Positions 33,907-45,396 of a stretch of 64,000 nucleotides of DNA are shown piece after piece (within the stretch, counting starts at the first letter, position 1; each line of letters opens with the position of its first letter). Source of the stretch: Dactylonectria macrodidyma (lineage: Eukaryota > Ascomycota > Sordariomycetes > Hypocreales > Nectriaceae); contig JAGMUV010000017.1 in assembly GCA_020744425.1 (NCBI GenBank), forward strand, positions 186,001 to 250,000, read 5' to 3'. A model generated the notes under the pieces. It had not been told where the DNA came from. It did not search any database and was given only the letters and a program-made list of their open reading frames with translations. The position numbers were made by a program, and so were the translations under genes.

Positions 33907-35142
33907 ATGTATTGGGCACCCCTTGCCACGGAGGCTGTCCTCCTTGGAGCTCTGCTTCCTCATGTCAACGCCGCAGCGCGGAAGTACGAGCAAGCCAGAG
34001 AGGAACATGTCCGGGCACTCCCAACACCAACACCGACTCAGGGCCTATCGGAACTTAGTGAAGGACTGATGAGCCTGCAGGGACTAGATCTCAGAGCCCG
34101 CCAGGTCTCATCCAGCATTACCTATACGTACACCTTGGCCCCAGCTGAGACATGTGGATATCTTTCGGCATCTGCAGGTGCGGCAATCACCTGCGAGAAC
34201 GGACAATTATGTGCATGGGAGGTGAAAGAAGCCGGCGTCGTTTTCTGCGGAACAGAAGTAAAAAACCAGTGCTTTGATTCGAGTGTAGCTGTAGATACAG
34301 CCCTATGCAGCGACGTCTGCCAAAGCAACACGTTCAATCTGCTTTGGTAAGAGATTACCTGTTTGCTATCCCCTCCCCATCTGCAGCCCGCTAATAACGC
34401 AATCTATATTCACAGCACCGAAAGCGACGCGCCATACTGTCGTACATATATCTACCCGAGCGGCGTGTGGGACTACAGATGCGCATCTACGTCTCTAGCA
34501 AACCCCCAAAGCGTCGACTTTACATACGAGGGCCAAATTGCTCCTGATTTCACCACGACGACTTTTGTTCTTGGCGGCAGTTCACCCATTCCTGGGGGCA
34601 CTACTCTCTCGACTGATTCAACGAGTAGCTCTGAATTGCCTACCTCGACAACCATCCCTCCTGAGGCCACCGACCCCCCCAATTCCAAGAAGAAAACACC
34701 CATTGGTGCCATTATTGGAGGTGTCATCGGCGGCGTGGCTGTCATCGCTTTCATCCTTTTCGGCATCCTATTCTTCTTACGACGAAAGAAGCCAAACACT
34801 CATCCCACCAACCAAGCCCCGTCCCATCCACAGGTACCTACCAACTATGTACCTGGCCCCGCGAATCAATATCAACAGCAGCAGCCTCAGCAGCAGCAAA
34901 TGGCCATGATTCCCGATGGGAGGCCCGCCATGGCAACATCGCCGGTTCCATCCGATTGGCATCATTCACCGATGAGCGGGCCATCCACCGCTATCAGCCC
35001 AGTCTCCCAGGGCGGCTGGGCTCCCCAACCGTTTTCTAACAACACCGTCCCCCCTGCACCTGCCTACGAAGCCCCAGGCCATGAGGCCCGAGAACCTACT
35101 CCCGTCTACGAAATGGGTAACGATGCTGGTATGAGAAAATGA
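33907..35142 (+). CDS. single-pass plasma-membrane protein, wall-sensor/Mid2-like
   Basis: Two exons (33907-34346, 34416-35142) around a 69-bp intron (GTAAGA, CTAATAAC, CACAG) give 388 residues. Layout: signal peptide (about 1-22), a Cys-rich ectodomain (ETCGYLSASAGAAITC and later paired cysteines, with one pair completed across the splice), a Ser/Thr/Pro-rich stalk (about 195-238), one transmembrane helix (about 242-268; IGAIIGGVIGGVAVIAF) followed by RRKK, and a Pro/Gln-rich cytoplasmic tail with a QQQQPQQQQ run. This is the architecture of fungal wall-stress sensor-like proteins that lack a recognised WSC domain. Likely role: surface sensing or an uncharacterised membrane glycoprotein. Confidence 0.8.
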
Positions 35143-35237
35143 ACTGTATGGCTTCTAGTTTTGCATTACTGTTGGAGACTCAGGTTACAATACTTATATT
35201 CACTTTATTTTTATTTTTCCTTTAAAAACCTGATTTT

Positions 35238-36292
35238 CTAATCTAACGTTGCGTCCATTATCGGCACTGCAAATTCTTCAATTCCCTTCATAATTAAGTT
35301 ACTTAGAGAGATCTCCCCTTGTTGGCCTGGCAGAGTAGGCATGTCTCCTTGAACCATCCTGCCCATCTGATTAATGTAGTAATACAAGTTAACCACCTGG
35401 GATATCTCTGCCCTGGCTGGCTGGGCCGCAGGCAGGGCGGGAACAGCGGGGGCAGCGCCGCCGAGACCCATTCCTGGGAGCGACTTGTGCGAGAAGCAGC
35501 GGCAGGAGTAAGTTAACACCTGTGGTGATGGCAGCTTGTCCGAGCTAGGGGGGAGAAAAGTCAGTACTAGAATCAAGTGCGTAGGCTTTGAAGACGAGGC
35601 AGTATTGTTCGGTAAATATTGATGGAAAATCCAAAGATAAAACTATAACAGGCTCTCAGGAACTTGGTCAAGTTCTGGGATAGACCCGCGAGGCGGCCAG
35701 CTATTTTGTTGGCGATAGCCGTCGCGTTGAACCGCTTGGCCCGGTCTGTGTAGTTTGAGAGTTGCCCAGTTAAGCTTGAAATGTTCATCTTCGAAATGTA
35801 TGGCTCCAGCTCGGAGAGTTTGGGGAGATCCCGCTTCAACCAGCTGCCTTCGGGGATGGAAATATCGGAACAGTTCAGGAACGAAATGTCCGTAATAAGG
35901 GAGAATTCTCGTCTCAGCCAACTCCTCTCAGGGACGGAGATGTTAGACCAAACTGCCAAAGCGTACCCAAACAGACTGATCGCGGAATAGTACTGCAACT
36001 CCGTTTCGAACAGAATTGCCGCCAACAGAGCCGCCCAGGCACTCATGTTGGAAAACCGTGCTTGCCATTCGGACAAGTCCACCGATGCCTCATACTGTGA
36101 CGCCATTTGAGAAATTCGCGATAGGGAAACTCTCCAGTCTGAAGTATGAGAGAGCTTAAGGACCAGTCGTGAGGCCGTCGACATGAATAGGTTTAGCTCG
36201 GAAAGGTTGGCTAACGGTCTGACCCATTCTGACAAGACTCCGGGCAAGTTGCCCGTTGCCGTTGCCAAGTCGACGTGTTGCATTTTTGCCAC
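35238..36292 (-). CDS. unknown protein, 3' structure unsettled
   Basis: An uninterrupted frame (35573-36292) encodes 239 residues starting MAKMQHVDLATATGNL, with one hydrophobic helix (AWAALLAAILFE), several N-glycosylation sequons (NLS, NMS, NIS, NCS, NYT) and a hydrophobic C-terminus (FIFGFSINIYR). Downstream on the same strand (35238-35576) is another open frame with an Ala/Pro-rich part and ISLSNLIMKGIEEF. I could not find a donor that joins the two convincingly, although a CCCCCTAG acceptor exists near 35547. It is either one gene with an unusual intron or a 239-residue protein alone. No family recognised. Confidence 0.4.
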
Positions 36293-36696
36293 TACGGCAA
36301 AAGGGAACGATCACTCCGCTAATGCGCAGTGCAGTAATGGCTTATATACTGGGTGTGACACGACGTTCACGGACATGGCGCCGTGAACGATATATTGGAG
36401 AAGAAACGGCGGGATCCCCAATGCTGCCTCGATGGTGCTAAGGGTGTATGTGATGGCCGCCCTACGAATGCCTTTCTCCGCCTTGGAAAGCAACATGTCA
36501 GCGTAACAGGTGGAAATACCGCGCCGTAGTCTCTAGGTAGCCCAGGCCATTTATCCTGCACTGGCAGGTTGAAGGGATAGAATGGGGGCAAAGAAACGAT
36601 GTCTGACTCGTGAATGAAATAAAGCTTAGCATTGTCCACATGAGCGAACTGTCACCTTGGTCCGCCGTCTTCAAGCCTTCTCCAATCCCGCCTGGT
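36293..36696. other. intergenic, perhaps with remnants of the GTPase 3' end
   Basis: No gene recognised. The minus-strand frames here cannot be linked to the GTPase relic across the foldback element. Confidence 0.3.
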
Positions 36697-36790
36697 AGGG
36701 CTGTAAATACCCATGGGTACCCACGCGTGGGCAACCCATTTTGATACGTGGGTACCCATGGGGCCCCTTGGGCTGGGTAATTACAGCCCT
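36697..36790. mobile_element. 94-bp foldback (palindromic) element
   Basis: Left arm AGGGCTGTAAATACCCATGG...CCCACG pairs with right arm CGTGGGTACCCATGG...TTACAGCCCT, with a short GC-rich bulge in the right arm. It has the size and symmetry of a miniature inverted-repeat element. It lies at the 3' end of the recognisable coding sequence of the GTPase relic, directly after a coiled-coil stretch. No clear target duplication. Confidence 0.75.
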
Positions 36791-37836
36791 TCTGCCTGCT
36801 GTTTCCGGAGCTTTTCCTCATCGTCACTAGCTCTTTCAATTTTTTTCTCGTAATCCTAGCGCAGATCTTCCACCATCTGTCGAAACAGCTTCTCCTGCTC
36901 CTCAAACTTCTTGCTGTACTCTTCATCCAACTGCCTCCTCTATTGCCTGGGATGTCTTTCGCCGTTCGTGTTCAGGCGCCTCCCTCATCTCCCTGCTGCG
37001 CTCGTGCCTGAGCTCTCCGCTGAGGGCTTGGAGGTTCTCCTTGTACTTCTGCTCCGCCTCCAGCAGCTGTTCTTGAAGCACCTTTCCAGCCTCGATTTCG
37101 TTTAAACGCTTCCCTTCGTCGATGATTTCGCGCTGGAGGTCGAGGAAGAAGGCTTAATTCTTCTGTAGCACTGTTCGGATGATTGTTCGAGATGACTTGG
37201 ACGTGCCATGGTCGCGGGCGTACTTGGCGCCGGACTTGAGCAAGGGTTTGAGATAGTCTGACAGGAGCTGCTCCTCTCGGTATTCTGCGAGTTCTAGGTT
37301 GTCGGCTATCGTGCTCCACTTGGCCGTGACAATAACCACGTTCTCGAGGCCGCTTGTTCCACAGAGAGCCCGGAACATGCGGAGGTCTGTGATGTCAGAA
37401 CCCTTCATCTTGTATTCAGTAATGTCTCACAGGTAGAGAATGCCAGCGACCTTGTTCTTTTGCTTGTACCCAAAGATGCGTCAGCGTTGAGATACGATGC
37501 TGGCTAACTGATCTCACTGAACACTCATCCAGGTCACAATCATTTCCAGCACTAGGGTGTCGGTGAGGTTCGTGTCGTCGAATCCCGGTGTGTCCACCAA
37601 GCGAATCAGTCGGTTGTCAATCTCTATGAGTTCGTCTTCGGCCGTGCTCGTTCGTGATGCCATGCCGACGCCAACTTTGAACCTCTCTCTTCCTAATACG
37701 TTGTTGATGAGCTAGTGAACAATCTCGGGTTAGTTTGGTTGCGTAGCACTGTTCCACGACGATGTGTCGCGCTGGACCAACGCACCGTACTCTTTCCAGA
37801 GCCTGTCGGGTCCATCGCCCTGACTGGCATCAGCAT
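36791..37836 (-). pseudogene. AIG1-like P-loop GTPase with coiled-coil tail, inactivated
   Basis: Exon 1 (37786-37836) encodes a G1/P-loop, DPTGSGKST. After a 74-bp intron (GTGCGT...CACTAG), exon 2 gives INNVLGRERFKVGVG and the G3 motif LVDTPGFDDT. Further on come KNKVAGILYL, MKGSDITDLRMFRALCG, VIVTAKW and a long Lys/Glu coiled coil (LQEQLLEAEQKYKENL). This is the order of fungal AIG1/septin-like G proteins. Lesions: TGA after GILYL, TAA at 37154-37156, a frameshift at about 36948 and TAG at about 36858. All three stops fit a C-to-T change on the coding strand (CGA, CAA, CAG). The second intron acceptor is also lost (TTTGG). Dead gene. Confidence 0.8.
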
Positions 37837-39850
37837 CGGTCATGACAAGCAAATTCTTGTACTACTCACGCCACAAGCAGATGCTTCTCCCCATCAGTGA
37901 GTGGTCTCATCGGTTTCTGGAAAGCATCGCATATGACAAAGCCAACTGCTACAACTGCTACGCATCGCAAAAATTGGGAAACATGGTCATCGATCTAGCA
38001 GGGCAATCCACCCGCAATGCTTCTGAACGCGTCCATGTGACTTGGCTGGAACAAAGATGAACGTTCAACCCAAACAATTGTGTCAATTGTTCCAGCTTGG
38101 CAAACAAGAGCGACTAGGCTCGTCAGTTAAATACCGCAGACGCACAATGCGGCGATCAATGGTTCCGGCGCCGTGGCTTTCAGCTTGCAAGTTGACTCAG
38201 TTTTGGAAACTCTCTCCTGTAAAAATTATTCCCGACTAGTGGCTGTTAGCACTAGCGTGGAAAATTTTGCAGGCCCACCAAATTTGGCTGCTGCTGCAGC
38301 TGGGTACCCATCGGGCACTAACAGCGCAGTAAAGGAAGGATTGAGAGAGTTGACTTCCTTTACGCAGCAGCTAAGGTCACAGCCTAAGGGCTCTGGCTAC
38401 GATCGAAGCCTGCTGCCCTAACCAGCTGGGCAGCTAAGATAGCAGCAGGGAAGCAGCACGGCTTGCGGGGGCCAACGACACCGCTGTGGCTCTTATACAT
38501 GCTGTAATGCTGGTTCAGACCTCGGAGCAAGTATAGCTATCGCAGCCAACAGCAATCACGACACCAGCGTCAATCTAGGTGGGCGTCGACCTTTGCCCTG
38601 ATCTACGACTCGGCACTTAGGTATATAAGGCTATATCTTAGCCTTAGTACCTGCTTAGGCCTCCGGGCCTAAGCTGCCCTGACCTCTGCGTCTCGGCCCT
38701 TAGGTGCATAAGGCCACCGCGTCTTAGCACCTGCCTCGGCCTCGGGGTCTAGGCTACTATGACCCCCGGGTCTTCGATGCTTTGATTTATAGATCTTAGC
38801 TATTAATCTAGGTCTATAGGAAGTCACAGAATCGGGCTACCTATAAGCATCAGGGTTCTGGCTTGATATTAATGGATGCTGGCTGCAGTGGTTTTTCCCT
38901 CTTAGCTCCCACAAGGTTTTCCCATCTGCAGTTTTTCCTATCATACGGATCTCGATTTCTGGAGGTTTTGAATGCCGGCAAGCAGGAATAGGAATACTGG
39001 AGAATTCTAAGCTGGTTAATAAATATAGGTATGCTAATACTTGCCCTAACAATCTGCTAACAGATATCGGGCTTGAAATCATAAGTCAAATAGGGCTTCT
39101 TAATTACTAGATAGAAGAGGAAGAAGGATTACAATCTTAGCTTATGCGGACCGTAGGTCTGAGCTACGGACCTGCTTGGTCTGTAGCTCCGGCCCCGGGT
39201 TACTGTACTTAGGTTTCTTTAGCTGTTGACACCAGCCTAGCACGTCATCTTGCCCCTAGGGGATTCTGTGGACATCTCTAGTAGATATCTTCATGACGGT
39301 AATAATACAACAACAATAACAACAATGACTCAGTTTTGGACCTCTACAAGCCAACACTATGACATCGCGCCCGTTGGGGGCCACGTTGAGCCGTGTGGCT
39401 GAAGTGCAGCTCAGTAATCGCACCAACCCTTTCAAGTCTGTGATGAGTCTAGACCGAGAGCTCGTTTTGTCCGTTCTTGGCACAATCGCTTCATTGGTCA
39501 GAGCCTGGTACACCTTCTGAGGATTGACGCCTTATGAAGCAACGGCTACACATTGATATCGTTGCCTCACTCACTTTGGGCCTGGCTGTTGCTTAGGGTT
39601 AGGGTTACTATTCCTTCCTCGGATTCGTTGAAGCCAGCCTCCTTTGTATCTAAGTTTGGTCGGGCCCGCACTAGAACTGCGCCTTGATCAGGGGAGCTGT
39701 GGCAAGCGTCCAATCAAACGGTCTGGAGCTTTTGCCCGAAAGGCGAGTCGCATTCCTCCAATCAAAGGAGCCGGCCCCAATCGGCCGTGTGGCGTGACCA
39801 GGGGATATCCATCATGGTGTGTATAAGAAGGCAAGGGGCCAAGACGCGGC
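37837..39850. other. repeat-rich, gene-poor stretch
   Basis: 38580-38800 contains a diverged tandem duplication of about 75 bp (CTTAGGT(A/G)(T/C)ATAAGGC and CCTC(C/G)GG(G/C) words recur). 39120-39200 has inverted CGGACC/GGTCCG-type words. Two telomere-like units (TTAGGGTTAGGGTTA) lie at about 39593-39608. No gene is supported; the Ala/Ser-rich frame at 38173-38421 has no known domain. Confidence 0.4.
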
Positions 39851-40690
39851 ATGGCGAGAATACCAGCTCTTTCTTATACACCTTTGATAATGCCATCGTT
39901 AGCAAACATCATTTCAGATTTATCTCCAGGCCCATGGGGATTGAGCGATTTTACAACCTATCTTTCAAGAAATCACTGCCTAGAGAATCTACAATTCGTC
40001 CAAGATGCATCAAGATACCGTATTTATTATGCGGAGATAGTCGGGAGTAACCGAATACCCCCGGTATCTTTAAGATGCCATTACGATTGCCTACAGGCAC
40101 TATGGGAAGGGCTTTTAGGCGCTTATATTCTGCCTAATGGACATCGCGAAGTCAACCTTCCATCTGAAGTTAGGGATCGGCTTCTTGTATGCCGTTCGTC
40201 CGATTTCGTCCCACACCATCCATCGGAATTAGACGATGCACTTGAAGCAATCCATCAACTCATGGAGGACTCGATACTACCTGGGTTCTTGGACTCCTCT
40301 CGTTTGTCATTAGAGCAACCAGGCGATAGAGGACGTGGTGACCGGAGGGGAATCAGTGGTAGACTTCGGCGGAAGATCTCAGCGTCGAGTCTAGATTGGG
40401 ACCATCGGAGAAAGTTTCAAGTGCACGGGGCTTCGACACGGCGGGCTTCCAGCTTGGGACGGGACGGAAGGGACAGAGGGGACACCTTTTGCGCACACTG
40501 CCACTTTATACAAGGTGCCGTGCCATCATCTCGCAGCCATTTGCTGCGGCGTACGATAGCGGTCTTCGACCATACTGTCCGCGGAGTCAGGGGTATGGGA
40601 TGGTTGAAGCTGCCGTTAGAGAAGGATGGGGCAGTAGGCGTTGATATTGATACGAAGGATCAGTACGTAAGCGAAAAATCTTTGGAATGA
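39851..40690 (+). CDS. RGS-domain protein (regulator of G-protein signalling)
   Basis: Intronless, 279 residues. From about residue 28 the sequence follows a fungal RGS domain: GLSDFTTYLSRNHCLENLQF, a DASRYRIYY helix, a later LLGAYILPNGHREVNLP, then HPSELDDALEAIHQLM with SILPGFLDS closing the domain near residue 148. RGS proteins speed GTP hydrolysis by heterotrimeric G-alpha subunits and so dampen signalling to growth and sporulation. The C-terminal 130 residues are Arg/Ser-rich and low in family signal, so a missed intron or frameshift there is possible. No transmembrane segment. Confidence 0.78.
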   Translation: MARIPALSYTPLIMPSLANIISDLSPGPWGLSDFTTYLSRNHCLENLQFVQDASRYRIYYAEIVGSNRIPPVSLRCHYDCLQALWEGLLGAYILPNGHREVNLPSEVRDRLLVCRSSDFVPHHPSELDDALEAIHQLMEDSILPGFLDSSRLSLEQPGDRGRGDRRGISGRLRRKISASSLDWDHRRKFQVHGASTRRASSLGRDGRDRGDTFCAHCHFIQGAVPSSRSHLLRRTIAVFDHTVRGVRGMGWLKLPLEKDGAVGVDIDTKDQYVSEKSLE

Positions 40691-40908
40691 GCCCGTTGAT
40701 TATCTTGACGGGATATTCAGGTGGCCACAAATCAATGCCTTGAGGATAAGCATCCTGTGCTGAAATCTCCAAGCGCCTCAGCCGCCAATTCAAATGACTA
40801 ATGATGCCGCATGCAGTCTCACCACGAGCGGCACACATACTTTTTCGCATCTCATAAAGCCATTACGAGCTTGATTACATATAGATAAGATCGACCCATT
40901 CCTGCTAC

Positions 40909-43427
40909 CTAACTTATCGTCCACTCCAGCTCTTCCGATCCATCTTCACTCTGGACTCCAGTCCATCCACTCGGCTCGTCACTGCCCAAGAACCGATTGT
41001 TGGTCTCTAGCAACCCTAAATCGCCAATACCGACGTCCTGGGAGTCCCAACGGAATGGCAGGCAGTTCTCGAGCCCCCAGTCCAGCGGCTCGCCGAGGTT
41101 GTTGTTCGAGCTGCACTTGCCAATGGCGTCGCCGAATGGCTGGCACAACATCATTAGGAGCTTCAAAGACAGGCTGACGCGATCGGCATCGGCAGTCTTC
41201 GGAACGTTAAGGAGGTAGTTGAGGGAGGACGGGTTTTGGAGGGTGCTAGTACTGGCTGTAGGGTGGATGTAAGATGCCAGTTTGTCATAGATAGGGACGA
41301 GACAATCTTGAAATTTGAGGGCTACTGAGTCCGTAGTGCTGCAGAAAGAGAGTATATCGAGGCAGATGCGGGCTTGGACTAGGTCGTCTTCCCAGGATGA
41401 ACGAGAGAACTGGTGTAATTGTTTTTGGGCGATGGAGTGGAGGAGCACGACGCAGGAGGTAAATGATTGGAAGCTAAAAAGGACATATTAGGATCCATTA
41501 ACCAGAGAAAAATAGGGATCGGGTTGCAACTAACATGATAAGCCAGCATCTTTTGAATATTCCCTGCTCTGCTTGCAGCAGACTTAGGATACGGGCCGAG
41601 TGTCTCGCTGCTGTCATAGCTTGATCTGCATGGCTGAGAAACGTCTTCTCAAAGGGTTTCCACATAATGTCATGCCCATGGTCAATCCCGGAAGATCGAA
41701 CGAACTGTGATGTAATGCGTCGATAGAGCAGCATCGTAGTTCCGAGATAGAGCAGATGTGTACCTAGGATGGATCGCCGAGCCTCAAGGGGAAGATCTTG
41801 CCGGCAGATATTAGTGAGATGCATTTGACTAGGCAGCTCATTGTGCCAGTGCTGAATATCTTTATTTACGGAATCCATCGATTGACTGGTTAGTTCCTTG
41901 GAGGATAGATGCATCCGCAGAATGTCGGCGTTGAGAAGGGCGATCTTAGTTATCTCCGTTTGGACAACTGTGATATACTGTAAGCGAAATAGCGCAAATG
42001 GTCCATGGGTTAGCTTACCGTGGCTAATGTCACATGCATGATCGGCTTCCACATCTACCAACTGTATTGATGTCAGTCAAAGTTGACTATGAAAGAAAGG
42101 TGTGATTAAAATACCGGAACTACTTCTCGGAAAGATAGATCACTACCTGAGATGTATCCAAGAGTCGAAGAAAGCCAACTAAACAAAGTTAGTGAATGTT
42201 GACGAGATCAGTTCACATTAGCCAACCTTGAAAAGAACAGTAATGTCCTCCAAGTCCTTCGATAGTCGACCCAATCCTCTGGGGAGAGTCCCGGATAGTG
42301 ACACGATTTCTCCTTTAGGTTATGTCTCTTTGACATGCCTAAGCCCACCTCTATGCAAATAGAGTTAGCCCTATCAACAAAAATGGGGTCTCGCAGAAAG
42401 GGAACGAGTTGACGAACCAATGTAAGCGAGTGAAACCGTCGCCTTGTTCATGATATTATACATTGCTAGCATCGTGCATGCCTTAATTGCATCAAGGGGT
42501 TGCTCCTCCATCAAGGTCTCAAAGAAGTGTTTTGCGACGTCGTAGAAGACACCATCCATCCCGACCTCGAAATCGTCGGCGTTATACTGAACCCCAACTG
42601 CCGCAACTGCGGCGAGACAGCATACTGCGGTCTTCTGACTTGGTATGGGACAGCCATCGCTTCCTAATACCTGCTCGTAGTAGCTTTGAACCTGTTCGCG
42701 GGAGAAGACATGAAATAGCTTCCCGCTGGAGGTGAAAAAGCTGTGGACGGCAGCTTTTGCAACAGAGGCGTTTGAGGTGACGAGGGACATCAGGAATGTT
42801 GACGCATCTGTTGATAATTCTCTTGGTGTTGGGGAAGGAGTGGGAACTTGGGCCTTTCCGTGCGCGCCATCCCCGACATGCGACCCCCGGAGGAGACGGG
42901 GGTTTGCGATTTCTCGCACTGGAGTATCGGATCCGAGCGATTGCTCCTCAGACCCAGTCGTGGGACTCGAGCGACTGCTAACCCCTGGGCTGTTGCTGGA
43001 GGAGTCACCAACTAAGGAGCGGAAGTTATCGGTGCAGCGGATTTGTTGTAGCAAACGGTCCGCTTCTTGGCCAGGCTTGGCCTGCAACGCATAGAATAGC
43101 GACTCCAATGTTTGCAGGCGGGACTTCATAGCGACGCGCCTCGACTGGTATTCGTAGCAGCAGGGTCGTTCCTTGGCAATACAGGTGCCACACCGTGGTC
43201 GGCGGCCATCACACTGGGAAGGCACCAGTTAATCGGGGGCTTAGAACGAAGACGGGACTAGTCACCTTGACTTTGCTCTGACGGCAGTCCTGGCAGGCCT
43301 GCCTCACACTGCGGATTCTCTTGCCGAGTCGCTCACTGGCGACTGCAGCACCACGTGGCCCCACGGAATTATGGTGCTGTGGCGACTGCTGAGCAGCTGG
43401 CTGGAGCGGGCGAAATGAGGAAACCAT
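40909..43427 (-). CDS. Zn2Cys6 fungal-specific transcription factor
   Basis: Six exons (43266-43427, 42418-43213, 42227-42350, 42115-42178, 41535-42061, 40909-41473) join in frame to 745 residues. Cysteines 45, 48, 55, 62, 65 and 72 form the zinc cluster (CX2CX6CX6CX2CX6C), with intron 1 splitting the cluster between K54 and C55. The middle-homology region includes IEVGLGMSKR, DWVDYRRTWRTLLFFSSWLS and STLGYISGSD, strong signatures of the large fungal regulator family. The model is well supported because all five splice junctions restore conserved words. Nuclear activator or repressor of unknown targets. It is convergent with the RGS gene. Confidence 0.9.
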
Positions 43428-45141
43428 GGTAGATCCGGTAGATTATGTCAAAATGCCAGCACTGAGGCCTTGCTGGGTATCCTGTTTTCTGGAGGGCGAC
43501 GGCCGTAAGCAAGAAAGAAAGAGATGAGTTACTTGTCCACGGTATGGTTGTGGTTTAAGGGCATGCTGGTGAGCATCTACTGGGTATCGTTTTCCCCAGC
43601 CTCGACAGAATTACGCTCTGATCACATATTTCGAAAGAAGACTGCCTGCGTTTCTGGCTTGTGCAGCTAAGCTCTAACAGTTTAGCGGCGCCAGTGGCGA
43701 GGTCTCTTCTGATTGCAAGGGATAGGTCATAACGCACGCCCCTGACAAGACCATGACGTTTTCCCACTTGCTAACAGCCAATAGGGAGGGATTCAAAGGA
43801 GGCCAGCGAACACCAAAACTTGGGCGGATATTGAGAGCGGCCCGTCCGAACACGGGGCGAGTGTGCAGCCCAAGCGATGGGTCGCTTTGCCTAACTATCT
43901 TCGAAAGATGCATTCAGACCATTCTGGCAAACTGTTCTTGTTGTAGGCTCCAGGACGTGGTGCTGAGGAGCTTGTTGGGAATGATTGCCGATTTTGTGTG
44001 CTCCTTGCGCTTGGACGTGGCGCTTTGGCGGCATGCATGCTGTCACTGCATTCGACCTGTCGTATTTCAGCATGAATCAGGGACATTGCTGACATACCCT
44101 TGTTTTCATGCTTCACCCAATATACGGACCGTAGGATTTGAGGGGTAGGTGAACTAGACACTGTGACCAATGATAGCTATGCGGATTATCCCGTGGTGCT
44201 CGCACAAGTTCCATAATTCCTCTCAAACAAGATTGATCGGCAGAATCGACGAAGCACATGCTTGACCGATAGCAATTCGATATCCTGGCCAACAAGAAGT
44301 CGTTTCTGTCCAGCATCGCCAGGGGCAGGTACGCCAACACCGATGCGCTCCTGGAGCACAGCAATATAAGCGACGCGGCCTTCGATATGGCCAACCCAGA
44401 GGTTTGGCGCCACGCTAAAGCCAAGTTGTATTTCTTAGATTTCTGCTGCGCGAAAGTATCAATATCTTGGGCAGAATCTACGATGCCAAACACAAGATGT
44501 TTCCAGCATAACAGGTAGACAGGCGAGTCATTTACTCGAACAGCTGCTGATATGGCTTGTGCTCTACTCATGCCTGTGCACCACTGGGGTAGCAACGACA
44601 CTAATTAGTGCATCACTGACTGTGGAAGCTATTGAAGTGACAGATGCTAGGTAATGCTAACGCCACGGCCCGCTAATGACCAGGCGTTCTGTTAGCATGT
44701 CATCTGCTGCCCTTAGCGCTTGAAAGCTGAAAACCTTGTGGGTGGGTCCATGAGTCGGTAATATCGTAGGCGATGGTCGCTTCACAGGGATGAAACATTC
44801 AGAGGATAAAAGTTGAAAGTGGCGCGTATTGATTTTGAGCTAGGAAGCGCTATTCTGTTCGCATTCCCTGAGGGGCCGGCGAGGGGAAGCAGGCAAGCAG
44901 GTACCGGAGACACTAATTCCCCTGTGATCGACGCTCTCCCTCCATGATGCATGTTGGACCCCATTTTGTGGCTTGCGGAAGACGGGTACATCGCCCCGGG
45001 GGAGCCGGCGGAGCTTACCGTGCAGGGGATCGACAACCTGCATTGTCCTGGGCCAGTGACAAACTGTGGCGAGAATGCGATTCTCGACCATCGACCTTTT
45101 CGTTTTGCGGAGACTAAGTCGTTGCCGTCGTCTCCCTACCA
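43428..45141. other. gene-poor stretch
   Basis: Upstream region of the Zn2Cys6 gene, followed by overlapping frames on both strands (for example minus 44113-44601, 162 codons) that match no family I know. The composition at 43900-44600 is coding-like and could be a decayed gene. Confidence 0.3.
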
Positions 45142-45396
45142 CCCCTTAGAGTGGGGTAAGGCAACATTTCACCATCAATGCCCACAGTACTCCGGGAGAT
45201 CAACGGTGCGCAGATTGACTGAAATGCCCTGCGTAACTGCTAGGAGTGCTACGTACTGTGACGTAGACCCATAGGTAGCTGCGACTGCTAGTGTTATATA
45301 ACATAGGTGGCACCTTAAGTACTTGGCCGTTTATACTTTCTGATTGGTTTGAATCCCTGCTGCTGGCGTAATTGTTACCTTACAGAACTCTAAGGG
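45142..45396. mobile_element. MITE-like element, copy B
   Basis: Terminal inverted repeats of about 25-30 bp: left CCCTTAGAG...GTAAGGCAACA, right TGTTACCTTAC...CTCTAAGGG. The inside is colinear with 27309-27559, including GGGAGATCAACGGTGCG and GGTTTGAATCCCTG. No coding capacity. This copy keeps the longer termini, which helps define the family ends. Confidence 0.65.

Noticed and set aside
36972..37319. 115-codon Arg-rich minus-strand frame
   Set aside because: It is an off-frame reading of the GTPase coiled-coil region; the true frame shows the Lys/Glu-rich helix.
44113..44601. 162-codon minus-strand frame
   Set aside because: No domain, no convincing promoter, and competing open frames in the other phases; left as unannotated coding-like sequence.
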